Source of the DNA: Lewinellaceae bacterium
Lineage (GTDB): Bacteria > Bacteroidota > Bacteroidia > Chitinophagales > Saprospiraceae
DNA length: 64,000 nucleotides
Direction of reading: 5' to 3'
Assembly: GCA_020636105.1 (NCBI GenBank)
Contig: JACJYL010000001.1
Location: 1,550,001 to 1,614,000, forward strand
A model generated the notes under the pieces. That model was not told the DNA's origin. It saw nothing but the letters and a program-made list of their open reading frames with translations, and ran no database searches. The position numbers were made by a program, and so were the translations under genes. Shown here in pieces: positions 35,433 through 44,025 of the stretch (the first letter of the stretch is position 1; the number at the start of each line of letters is the position of its first letter).

Positions 35433-38144
35433 TTACTCCTTTACAAATTTTGCTTTACCTATCAAAGCTCCCTGGGTATCCAGCAGTGAAAGGAAATACA
35501 TTCCTTTCTCAAGGTTGGCTACGTCAATGGAAAGGTTATGGTTTCCGTTGGTAAATACCGTCCGGACCACTTGTTGTCCTATTGCATTAAAAATCAATAT
35601 GGTTCCTACTTCCTGGTCTGCCTCAACGGTTAATTGATCCTGAACCGGGTTTGGAGCAACGCTCAGGGAAGGAACTTCAGCAGGTTCAAAAACCCCTACT
35701 GTACCGCAGCTGTAATCACCAATTACAATATCATCAAAATAAGAAGTCACATCCTCTCCCGTTGCATCAATGAGCAAATCGAAGAAAATAGTCAGCGTCC
35801 TAAATTGGGAATCGTCCGGAATAGAAGAAAAATCAAAAATCAATTCTTCCCATTCATTGGTCACTGTATTTTCCACCGGAAGTTCAATATTCTCAGCACC
35901 AGTGGCAGAATTTTCCAGTTTAAGGGCAAAATTTCCGATATGGTTCATCCATACTTTGGCCTTGGCAATTTTGGTGGGACCAAAATCCATAGGAGCGTCC
36001 AGTGCGGCAAAAGCACCTGCCCATGGATCGGAATCAGAAGCTTTGGTAAATTTGCCAACCATTGTACTTGTATTAATGCCTCCAGGAACAGGATTTTCAA
36101 CTATTTTCAATTGGTTGTCTTCCTGCTCAAGGTGACCGTTGGCAAAATAGATAAAATTGGAAATAGTGGTATTTACAGTTTCATTATCTGCAACACATCC
36201 GCTATAATTGGCACGCTTCCATTTTACATCGTCCACGTAATAGTTATATTGTTCGGGTTGAATATTTCCCGGATTGAAAAACACGACGATCCTGGCATGG
36301 TCTTCAGCAGCCTGATCACTAAAATCTACGGTATATTCCACCCATTCCCCGGCAGTCGTGTTTCCATCTAACCATACTTCTTTTTGTGGAGATGATCCAC
36401 CTTCCAGTTTGAACAACAAAGGCACTTCCGCAGGAGACCATATTTTAATCGTAAACTGGTTGTAAACAGAAAGGTCCCATGCCCCCCCGCTTTCAAATCC
36501 CAGTGCTGACCATTCATCAAATGGATCCACATATTCACCCACTTTCAAACTAGGATTAGCGGCAGAAACATCTGGATTGTCAATGACGGAAAGCAGATCG
36601 GCTCCTCCCCCGTAAACAACGTTACGCTGGCATTCGAAGTCGTCGAGTATGTTAGGAATGGCCACCACTCCTTCACAAGGATCTATGGTGCTTTGGGACT
36701 GCGCCAGGTTGTCGAAGAAATACATGGTTCCTGCATTATCCGTACCTCCGTCAAAAATGAGACTCACACTTTCAAAATCAGTAATGCTGCTGAATGCGTC
36801 AAAGTTAAATTCCAGCGTTACCCACTGCTCTGTGGCAGTAATATCGCGGGAAACTTCCTTATTTCCTTCCAAAGGGCTAAACAATTTCATGATAACACTT
36901 TGAGAACCCGCAGGGGCCCAAACATCCAGGTTCAACTGTGGATTGACGGACAAGTCAAGACCGGCAGGAAGAATGGCTGTCAAAGTACTCCATACAGAAA
37001 GTCCTTTGGTGTATTTTCCAACATTCGGGCTGTCGTTGACGCCTGAAGCATCCGGATTGGCGATAACCCCACCAAATGTACCATTGTTTTCGGTATCTCC
37101 TCCAAAAGGCATCCATCCCAGGCTTTGTCCGTCTTCAAAATCTTCCAAAGCTTCAGGAGCAGGAGCTGGTTCCATCCTCATATCGTCGATATAATAAATA
37201 TCGCCCTCTACGCCATCCTGACCTCCGTTGAAGAAAATCGCCAATCTCTTATGGTTTGCATTGGCCTGATCGCTGAAATCTATAGTGTATTCCACCCAGG
37301 TATTGATTTCAGTAATATCCTGCCATATTTCCTTCTGAGGAGATACGCCGGCTTCAAGTTTGAACAGGAATTGGCAAACTTTAGGAGACCAGATTTTAAT
37401 TTTGAATTGATTGTTGGTGGACAAGTCAATAGGATTATTATAGTCAATGGCCAAAGCAGACCAAGGCTCTCCTACCAAATCCGTAAATTCTCCAACCATC
37501 GAACTGGTATTGATTCCACTGGCATCAGGATTGGTAATGGCTTCCAAATATTGCCATCCGCCGCCATAAGAGACATTGCGCTGACATTCAAAATCGTCCA
37601 TCAGGCCCGGTTGTGGTACTGTTCCGGCACAAACGCCTGCAGGATAGGCCACAATATTGTCAAACAAATAAGTATCGGTACTTTCCGTCACCCCCGGATC
37701 GAAGAAAATGATGATCTTGGAAATGGTAGTCATTCCGGCAGCACCACTGAAATCAAAAACATACTCACGCCAGACATTGGCGGTCGCAATATTTTTAGTC
37801 GCTTCAATAAACTCTCCGTCTCCTTCCAGTTTAAAGAGTACCTGTGTAGCCACGGGGGCATTGATCATTAAGTGAAATTCGTTGTTAACAGAGAGATCAA
37901 TCGGTGCATCCAACACGGCAATCAACAATGAATAAGAATGTTCACCTGATTTGGTATAGGAACCACATTTGGCAGAGCTGTTAATACCCGCCACGTCAGG
38001 GTTATCAACGACCCCGTTGAATACCCCGTCTCCAAAGGGATTCCAGGTTAAAGGAGTTCCCTCAAAATCTTCGTAAACGACTTGAGCGTTTACGGAAAAG
38101 GCCAAAGTAAGCATGGCCAGCATAGTAAGTAAATAATTCCTCAT
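35433..38144 (-). CDS. Five-repeat surface glycan-binding-type protein with T9SS tail
   Basis: The 903-residue protein has a signal peptide (MRNYLLTMLAMLTLAFSVNA) and about five copies of a 150-residue beta-sandwich: VYEDFEGTPLTWNPFG, LMDDFECQRNVSYGGGWQYL, ALEDFEDGQSLGWMPFGG, ILDDFECQRNVVYGGGADLL and a diverged fifth. Each copy contains a KLEGG...EIW.D...W.EYTIDFS block, a IFF..G block and ends IYYIDDM, as in carbohydrate-binding or galactose-binding-like modules. The end is a T9SS type A domain (APNPVQDQLTVEA ... LEKGMYFLSLLD). It is probably a surface binder of the locus substrate. Units 1 and 3, and 2 and 4, are more alike, as if a pair was duplicated. Confidence 0.8.
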   Translation of the reverse strand: MRNYLLTMLAMLTLAFSVNAQVVYEDFEGTPLTWNPFGDGVFNGVVDNPDVAGINSSAKCGSYTKSGEHSYSLLIAVLDAPIDLSVNNEFHLMINAPVATQVLFKLEGDGEFIEATKNIATANVWREYVFDFSGAAGMTTISKIIIFFDPGVTESTDTYLFDNIVAYPAGVCAGTVPQPGLMDDFECQRNVSYGGGWQYLEAITNPDASGINTSSMVGEFTDLVGEPWSALAIDYNNPIDLSTNNQFKIKIWSPKVCQFLFKLEAGVSPQKEIWQDITEINTWVEYTIDFSDQANANHKRLAIFFNGGQDGVEGDIYYIDDMRMEPAPAPEALEDFEDGQSLGWMPFGGDTENNGTFGGVIANPDASGVNDSPNVGKYTKGLSVWSTLTAILPAGLDLSVNPQLNLDVWAPAGSQSVIMKLFSPLEGNKEVSRDITATEQWVTLEFNFDAFSSITDFESVSLIFDGGTDNAGTMYFFDNLAQSQSTIDPCEGVVAIPNILDDFECQRNVVYGGGADLLSVIDNPDVSAANPSLKVGEYVDPFDEWSALGFESGGAWDLSVYNQFTIKIWSPAEVPLLFKLEGGSSPQKEVWLDGNTTAGEWVEYTVDFSDQAAEDHARIVVFFNPGNIQPEQYNYYVDDVKWKRANYSGCVADNETVNTTISNFIYFANGHLEQEDNQLKIVENPVPGGINTSTMVGKFTKASDSDPWAGAFAALDAPMDFGPTKIAKAKVWMNHIGNFALKLENSATGAENIELPVENTVTNEWEELIFDFSSIPDDSQFRTLTIFFDLLIDATGEDVTSYFDDIVIGDYSCGTVGVFEPAEVPSLSVAPNPVQDQLTVEADQEVGTILIFNAIGQQVVRTVFTNGNHNLSIDVANLEKGMYFLSLLDTQGALIGKAKFVKE

Positions 38145-38210
38145 GATAATAGTTTTAAAAAGATAGTAAGTAAAATTTATACTTTCCATCAGAGTTAAGA
38201 AATTGGAGTT

Positions 38211-40079
38211 TTACTCCACGATAATCGGTTGTGCCGTCCTCCATTTTTCCGTCTGAACGACGATAAAACAGAGTCCTTTTGTGTCTTTTTCTATATTGAG
38301 TTTAAATTGTTGTGTTCCGGATTGCACCTCACGGTTTAGCATAAAATCTTTGATCCTAATGCCTGCAGCGTTAAAAAGGATGATGCTCAGGTTTTCTTTT
38401 TGCTCGAGGTTCATTTCCAGGACTACCGTTTCTGAAGCCGGATTGGGAGAAAGGCTCATTCCGATCGTTTTTGCTTCAATAGTTTCCAGGCTGACGTTGG
38501 TACTGTCGGGTACAAAACCGATGGCCTCCAGGGCGGGAGCGATCTCTTCGTTGTTCATAAAATTGTCCCACAATAATCCGGTTCGGTAATTTTCGATCAT
38601 ACAAATGATGGGCCCCTGGTCGATGGCCAGGTACGAAGAGGCAAACCAGTTCTGATCCAGGTTAAAAGCATCATAAAACCCATACTTTCCCCACAAACGG
38701 TCTCCGTGATCCCGGTAAAAGTGCTTCAAAGCCTGGATGGAGAACTGTGGCGTATAGGGCATGGAAGACAAAGCCGCCGTCGGGGTAATGGTCCCGTTAT
38801 CTCTTGAGGCAGTAGGTTCCTGGGCCAGGTATCCCCATGGATTGTCACTGGCCGTCAGTCCCCAGCATACATCAGAATATCCTTCGTGGTTTTCAGGATT
38901 ATCAATGCAATAGGCCCTGTTGACCAACGTTTGGAAATAATTCCGGTTATAATAATTGGTATAAGCATCCTTGATGCCCCGCGGATCAAAGCCCAGGTAA
39001 GAATAATGAGCAAAAAACAGTGGCCCTCCAAATGCCGGTCCTACCTCCAACGGGTAACCGTAATAAGTGCCATTGTTGGTATAATTGCCTCCTGCCCATC
39101 CATTGGCATACAAACTTGCCGGCACAAAATTGGTTGGGGAGGCAATGGCCAGGAGATAGACGATATGGGTTTCATTGAATCCGCGAATAGCAAAATTGAT
39201 CTGCCAGCCATAATTAGGCGACCAATGCCAATAGAGCACATTCTGTGTTTGTTTGCGGTACCAGCGCCAGTCCATGGCTTCCCATAATTGGGTGATCTTA
39301 TCGTACAATCCTGTTTCTTCTTCGCTGGCCCCGTTAAAATATTGACGGGCCGTCAACAATCCCTGCAACAAAAACGCAGTTTCCACTATATCTCCGCCAT
39401 CATCATACTGACTAAAGGGAATGGTTTCTCCTGTGCCGCCATTCATCCAGTGCGGCCAGGCTCCGTGAAAACGATCCGCCTGCTCCAGGAAGTTGACGAT
39501 CTTGATCATCCTTTCCAGACCTTGTTCATAAGTGATAAATCCTCGGTCCACTGCTACTACAATGGCCATAATGCCAAAACCCGAACCGCCGGAGGTTACT
39601 ATACTCGTTGTATTGCGCTCCCTGGCCATCCCGCTGACAGGATGTGCGAAATCCCAAAAATACCTGAAAGTGTATTGCTGCACCATGGTCAGCAATTCAT
39701 CATCTGTCATTTCAAAGGTGGAAGCGGTGACGGGTGCCGAATCTGCACTTTCTAATCCTAAAAAGTCTACCGCCCTTAAGGTGTATTCAACGGACATATC
39801 CTGCCTTCCTGTAAAATCGATATAATCGGTAGAAAAAACGCCCACATAACCCGCCTGCTCCTGAAGTCCGTCAGGCAATATTCTTTTGTAAATGCGGAAG
39901 CCACTGACAGAAGGATCAGAGGTTGGATTCCATTTTAGTTCAAGATGACTATCATATCCTTGGACAGAAAGCCCACTGGGAGCATCCGGCTGAGCATAAA
40001 ACAGAAAAGGTAAAAAAACAAAAAACAGCGCAGTCGACCATTTTCTGAGAATAAATATGGAGGTGCTTGTTTCAAACAT
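38211..40079 (-). CDS. Secreted GH144-like endo-glucanase with T9SS sorting domain
   Basis: The 622-residue protein has a signal peptide (STALFFVFLPFLFYAQ), an N-terminal fibronectin type III-like domain (PSGLSVQGYDSHLELKWNPT, SGFRIYKRIL, about 30-120), the same GH144-like catalytic domain as the gene at 33824 (YTFRYFWDFAHPVSGMARER, SGFGIMAIVVAVDRGFITYEQ, FFAHYSYLGFDPRGIKDAY, NWFASSYLAIDQGPIICMIENYRTG) and a T9SS type A tail (SLSPNPASETVVLEMN). It therefore works on polymer outside the cell. It is the first enzyme gene after the regulator and has a candidate -7 box (TAAATTTG at 40121-40114) 34 bases before its start. Confidence 0.85.
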   Translation of the reverse strand: MFETSTSIFILRKWSTALFFVFLPFLFYAQPDAPSGLSVQGYDSHLELKWNPTSDPSVSGFRIYKRILPDGLQEQAGYVGVFSTDYIDFTGRQDMSVEYTLRAVDFLGLESADSAPVTASTFEMTDDELLTMVQQYTFRYFWDFAHPVSGMARERNTTSIVTSGGSGFGIMAIVVAVDRGFITYEQGLERMIKIVNFLEQADRFHGAWPHWMNGGTGETIPFSQYDDGGDIVETAFLLQGLLTARQYFNGASEEETGLYDKITQLWEAMDWRWYRKQTQNVLYWHWSPNYGWQINFAIRGFNETHIVYLLAIASPTNFVPASLYANGWAGGNYTNNGTYYGYPLEVGPAFGGPLFFAHYSYLGFDPRGIKDAYTNYYNRNYFQTLVNRAYCIDNPENHEGYSDVCWGLTASDNPWGYLAQEPTASRDNGTITPTAALSSMPYTPQFSIQALKHFYRDHGDRLWGKYGFYDAFNLDQNWFASSYLAIDQGPIICMIENYRTGLLWDNFMNNEEIAPALEAIGFVPDSTNVSLETIEAKTIGMSLSPNPASETVVLEMNLEQKENLSIILFNAAGIRIKDFMLNREVQSGTQQFKLNIEKDTKGLCFIVVQTEKWRTAQPIIVE

Positions 40080-40113
40080 GATTTTATTTACAGTTAGTAT
40101 TCGTAAATATACT

Positions 40114-40121
40114 CAAATTTA
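40114..40121 (-). promoter_or_regulatory. Candidate -7 box of the sugar locus
   Basis: Read on the minus strand, TAAATTTG is an exact TAnnTTTG box 34 bases upstream of the GH144-like gene start. A matching -33 element is not clear, so a regulator may be required for activity, which would fit a locus switched on by the adjacent LuxR-type protein. Confidence 0.4.
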
Positions 40122-40176
40122 ACCTCACTTCCTATTTTAACACCTCACCACGACTACGCCAATTGAATTTTACTGA

Positions 40177-42963
40177 TTAAAAACGGATCATAAACTCTGT
40201 CAGGTTTTCCGAGGCCGGAAGCCCGATTTTCATCCGGAGGCGGTATCGTTTATTCTCTACGCCACGAATGGAAATATTGAGCAGAGGGGCGATTTCCTTT
40301 GAAGTCAGATTCATCTTGAGATAGGCTGCTAATTTCAAATCCCCGGGAGTCAGATCAGGGAATTCTTCTTTTAATTTTTTAAAAAAATGTTCGTGGACCT
40401 GGTTGAAATTAGTCTCAAAGATTTCCCAATCCTGTTCCGAGGTGAGATTCACATCGATGAGATGCAATATTTTTTGATAATCTCTTCCTTCAACCCTGGA
40501 GGGTTTTTCTTTCCGGATTTTGATCAATTCATTTTTCACCTGTTGGAGGGTTTCATTTTTACGGATCAGCCCTATGGTGGAATTGGCCAGTTCTTTTGTT
40601 TTGTTTACAAGTTTCAAACTGAGCTTTTCGTTGTTTGATTTTATTTCCTGTTCGCGCAGGACACGTTCCCGCTCGGCTTCAAAAATTTGCCTTTCTTTCT
40701 TGAGCCTCCGAAGGTGCATCTGATAAAAGATGATTCCAAACAGAGACAAGGCCCCCAAATAAACCAACAAAATCCAGGCACTTTTATACCATTTCTGCCG
40801 GATAGAAAAGGAAAAGGAATCTTCCTGCTGGGTGAGAAGTGATTTGATCCTGAAAACGTATTTTCCCGCCGGCAAATTCGTAAATTCCTTAAACGAGCGT
40901 GCTTCGGCATCGTACCACTGGGCATCATAGCCTTCCAACTGGTACATCAATTCGGGGATTTGGGTAAAAACCGGTTGAAAAAAATAGAACCGCAGATTAT
41001 TTTCCTGCGCAGAAAACGTAATAACTTCCGTGAAGGGATTCGCTTCCATGCGCCTGATCTTTTTTCCGAAAACTTCAACCGCCTCAATGGCCGGTCCGGG
41101 AAAAGGATACCGGGTATTCAATTCCTTTTTATCCAACAGGGCAAAACCATCATCAAGGCATAACATAAAAAAGTCAGGCTCCAGTTGCAAAATAGTTTCA
41201 TATCGTGGGACCAAAGTCAAGTTAAACGTTTTGGCCTGCTTCCCATCGGAGTATTCCACCTTGTTTTTAAATATTTTAAAATAATCATTCTCCCCAAACT
41301 GTCTGACTTTAAATCCCCCGGTATCAAAGGGAGGTTCCGCAAAAACCTTAAAGGCTTGGAAGAGGCTGTCAAAAATATGATATCTGTCCCCCGATTTAAA
41401 CAATAAGGTATCATTGAATGAAGTAATATCTACATTGAAATTATCCGGCAAACCATCGGCTTCCGCAAAAGATTTAATAGAGGTAATACGCTGCAAATCT
41501 TCAGAGAGCACAAGCCTGTGCAGTCCCTGGATTGGATTGGCCACCCACAAGTTGCCCCCGACATCCAGAAACAAACTTTTAACAGGCTCAAGAAAACCCT
41601 CCATACGATGATCAAAAACCCATTGTCCTGATTTGTCTTTTGTGAAAACAACCACTCCGGTATAAGTGCCCTGTAGTAAAAAATCTTTCTTCCCGGGAAC
41701 CTCAATGGCCGCAAACCCTCCCGTAACGTTGGAGATTTTTTTTATTTTTTCGTCCTGAACCAAAAAAGTACCCTCATTATGCCCACAAACCAACTGGCCG
41801 TCAAAGACCCTGAGTTCCCAAACCTGCCCCTGACTCCCCTCCACAATCCTAAAATTTCCCCGGGAAGAAAAATCATTAAGAGCATCCCATTTTTTGACAA
41901 AAAGCCCCTGGTTGGTGCCAAGGTATAAGCGGTCTCCGTATTTACAGGCTGCATAAACGGTACCTTCCACCCCCGTTTTGTCAATAAAATATTTTAGCGG
42001 GGTATTCAATTCTACGAGGTCAATCCCTTTATCCAGACCACACCACAGATTGTGCCGGTGGTCTTCAAAAAGAGCCAGAACCGTATTGTTCTGAAAGGCG
42101 GATTTTTGATTGATATGAGTGAGAATCTCCCCGTTTTTATCGAGGATATAGAGTCCGTCAAGGATCGTTCCGAAAGCAAGCTGCCCGCTGGAAAGCGTAA
42201 TTCCTTTATTGAGCTGATAATCCTTGAAGGCTTGCTGCGCCTCATTTTCCCAAACCGAAAACCTGCCATTCCGGAACTGGTACACTCCTCCATTGGCTGT
42301 CGCGACCAAAAAATCCCCGTCCCCTAAAGGCATGATACTCATCACTTTTTTATCCGATAAAAACATTGAAGAAGGGATCAACTCAAAATTCCCCTCGTGC
42401 GAAAAACGATAGATCCCGCTATCGATCACCTGCACCAGAAAAGTCCCGTTCACCTCAAAGGCATACATGATGTTTCCCGGAGGTTTGAGCACCTTAACTG
42501 TTTGGTAATCATACACAAAAATGGAAGAAAAAGACTGAAAAAATACAAAATGCTCATTGCAAAAGATGTGCCATATCTCCTCCTTCCGCGCTTCTTCCAG
42601 AATCAGGGAATCGATCAGGGAATGGTAATTCAAAAGCCCGGATTCATCGGCTTCCCAATACCCGAAATCGCCAAAGGCTCCGGTAAAAATACGGCCTTTT
42701 TCATCACAGAACACAGCTCTTATCGCCTGATGATGAGGCAGTTGAAAAAGTTTCCAGACCAGCCCGTCATATTGCAGTAAGCCTTCTGTATTGCCAAAAT
42801 ACATCTTCTGCTCCGGCGACTGGGCGATCATCCAGTTTTGATTGTGCGCCCTGTAGTTTTCCTTGGTAAAATTGAGGGTTCGCGGAAGGAGTTGAGCCCA
42901 GGCTGGCGAGCCGATCAATAGACATAGTACAAGTAAAATTAAAGGCCGGACACTCCTGATCAT
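40177..42963 (-). CDS. Membrane-spanning Y_Y_Y/LuxR-type regulator of the sugar locus
   Basis: The 928-residue protein has a signal peptide (to AWAQ, about 24), a periplasmic seven-bladed-type Reg_prop beta-propeller domain (about 30-620), a Y_Y_Y triple-tyrosine-like domain (about 640-720, VFTQIPELMYQLEGYDAQWYDA), one helix (728-749), a long coiled coil (about 755-830) and a LuxR-type helix-turn-helix (870-925: LTPGDLKLAAYLKMNLTSKEIAPLLNIS). There is no histidine kinase or receiver domain, unlike hybrid two-component sensors that control most Bacteroidota sugar loci. It would bind DNA while inserted in the membrane. It begins 14 bases after the half aldehyde dehydrogenase gene and 98 bases before the GH144-like gene. 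Confidence 0.88.
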   Translation of the reverse strand: MIRSVRPLILLVLCLLIGSPAWAQLLPRTLNFTKENYRAHNQNWMIAQSPEQKMYFGNTEGLLQYDGLVWKLFQLPHHQAIRAVFCDEKGRIFTGAFGDFGYWEADESGLLNYHSLIDSLILEEARKEEIWHIFCNEHFVFFQSFSSIFVYDYQTVKVLKPPGNIMYAFEVNGTFLVQVIDSGIYRFSHEGNFELIPSSMFLSDKKVMSIMPLGDGDFLVATANGGVYQFRNGRFSVWENEAQQAFKDYQLNKGITLSSGQLAFGTILDGLYILDKNGEILTHINQKSAFQNNTVLALFEDHRHNLWCGLDKGIDLVELNTPLKYFIDKTGVEGTVYAACKYGDRLYLGTNQGLFVKKWDALNDFSSRGNFRIVEGSQGQVWELRVFDGQLVCGHNEGTFLVQDEKIKKISNVTGGFAAIEVPGKKDFLLQGTYTGVVVFTKDKSGQWVFDHRMEGFLEPVKSLFLDVGGNLWVANPIQGLHRLVLSEDLQRITSIKSFAEADGLPDNFNVDITSFNDTLLFKSGDRYHIFDSLFQAFKVFAEPPFDTGGFKVRQFGENDYFKIFKNKVEYSDGKQAKTFNLTLVPRYETILQLEPDFFMLCLDDGFALLDKKELNTRYPFPGPAIEAVEVFGKKIRRMEANPFTEVITFSAQENNLRFYFFQPVFTQIPELMYQLEGYDAQWYDAEARSFKEFTNLPAGKYVFRIKSLLTQQEDSFSFSIRQKWYKSAWILLVYLGALSLFGIIFYQMHLRRLKKERQIFEAERERVLREQEIKSNNEKLSLKLVNKTKELANSTIGLIRKNETLQQVKNELIKIRKEKPSRVEGRDYQKILHLIDVNLTSEQDWEIFETNFNQVHEHFFKKLKEEFPDLTPGDLKLAAYLKMNLTSKEIAPLLNISIRGVENKRYRLRMKIGLPASENLTEFMIRF

Positions 42964-42977
42964 AAGCCGTTTTGAAA

Positions 42978-43865
42978 TTAGTAACCTGGGGCTGAACCAC
43001 CAATCCTTTCAATGGGATGCCAGGTGGTTTTTATTTCCTGGAGATCGGTAACATAATATAAACTTTGGGCTTCCTGATCCATCCAGTCTTTATCGTAAAC
43101 CCGGATACGTTTGACATTTGAGGTGGATTTTTCTTCCAGCATCTTTATGTGTTCTTTATTGCTCCCGCAATAAACGATTGCATTTACATCCATATGTACC
43201 CCGGCATGGCTAATGATTTCACCGATTTCTCCTGTCAGGATATTAACCACCCCTCCCGGCACATCCGAATCATTCAATACTTCAGCAAAAGTGATGGACG
43301 AAAGCGGCTTTTCCGTCGAGGCCAGCACAATGCAGGTATTGCCTCCCGCTATGGTAGCCGCCACCGCAGATACCAGCCCAATCAGGGAAGTTTCCTGATC
43401 GGCAAAAATCGTCACAACCCCCATGGGCTCAGGAACCGAAAAATTAAAATGATCACTGGCCACCGGATTAATCGTTCCGGCCACCTGTTGGTATTTGTCG
43501 CACCACCCTGCATAATAAATGAGCCGGTCAATAGCCTGCAATACTTCCTGTCCGGCTGCTTTTTGAGTCGCGCCCTGCCGAACCAGCTCGGTTTCGAACT
43601 GCATTTTCCGGTCTTCCAGGATCTCCCCGATCCGGTAAAGGATCTGGCTCCGGTTATAAGCCGTAAGGCTGCTCCATTTACCAAATGCCGCCCTGGCGGC
43701 AACCACCGCATTGCGAAAATCCTTCCGCGAAGCCAAACATACATTCGCCAGGATCACGCCGTTTTTATCCTTAGGCGCATAATAACGTCCGGATTCCGTG
43801 CGGGGAAATTTTCCGGCGATGTACAATTTATAGGTCTTCAATACTTCAATGCGTTTTTTTTCCAT
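42978..43865 (-). CDS. Half-length aldehyde dehydrogenase-like protein without catalytic domain
   Basis: The 295-residue protein aligns with the NAD-binding half of aldehyde dehydrogenases (LYIAGKFPRTESG, VAARAAFGKWSSLTAYNRSQILYRIGEIL, YYAGWCDKYQQVAG, SVPEPMGVVTIFADQ, GVVNILTGEIGEI) but stops before the region that holds the general base Glu and catalytic Cys; its last 60 residues (EEKSTSNVKRIRVYDKDWMDQEAQSLYYV) form a separate-looking tail. There is no frameshift remnant downstream: the LuxR-type regulator starts 14 bases later. It is therefore a deliberate short form, not a broken gene. It is likely to associate with the full dehydrogenase encoded just upstream, but this is inference. Confidence 0.8.
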   Translation of the reverse strand: MEKKRIEVLKTYKLYIAGKFPRTESGRYYAPKDKNGVILANVCLASRKDFRNAVVAARAAFGKWSSLTAYNRSQILYRIGEILEDRKMQFETELVRQGATQKAAGQEVLQAIDRLIYYAGWCDKYQQVAGTINPVASDHFNFSVPEPMGVVTIFADQETSLIGLVSAVAATIAGGNTCIVLASTEKPLSSITFAEVLNDSDVPGGVVNILTGEIGEIISHAGVHMDVNAIVYCGSNKEHIKMLEEKSTSNVKRIRVYDKDWMDQEAQSLYYVTDLQEIKTTWHPIERIGGSAPGY

Positions 43866-44025
43866 GATGTGTGTTTTTGAACTCTTTCGTTTTTTAAGGT
43901 AAGGTCCTTTCCGAAATATTTAACCGCAAAGGACGCAAAGTCAAATAGGTTAATAAGTTAAAAAAAATACTATGCGTTCTTGGCGGAAACCTCTGCGATC
44001 TTTGCGTTTAAGGTCAAAGAAAAAC

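Noticed and set aside
42978..43865. Half aldehyde dehydrogenase as a truncated pseudogene
   Set aside because: The frame is intact with its own tail, the next gene starts 14 bases later, and no remnant of the catalytic half is found in any frame.
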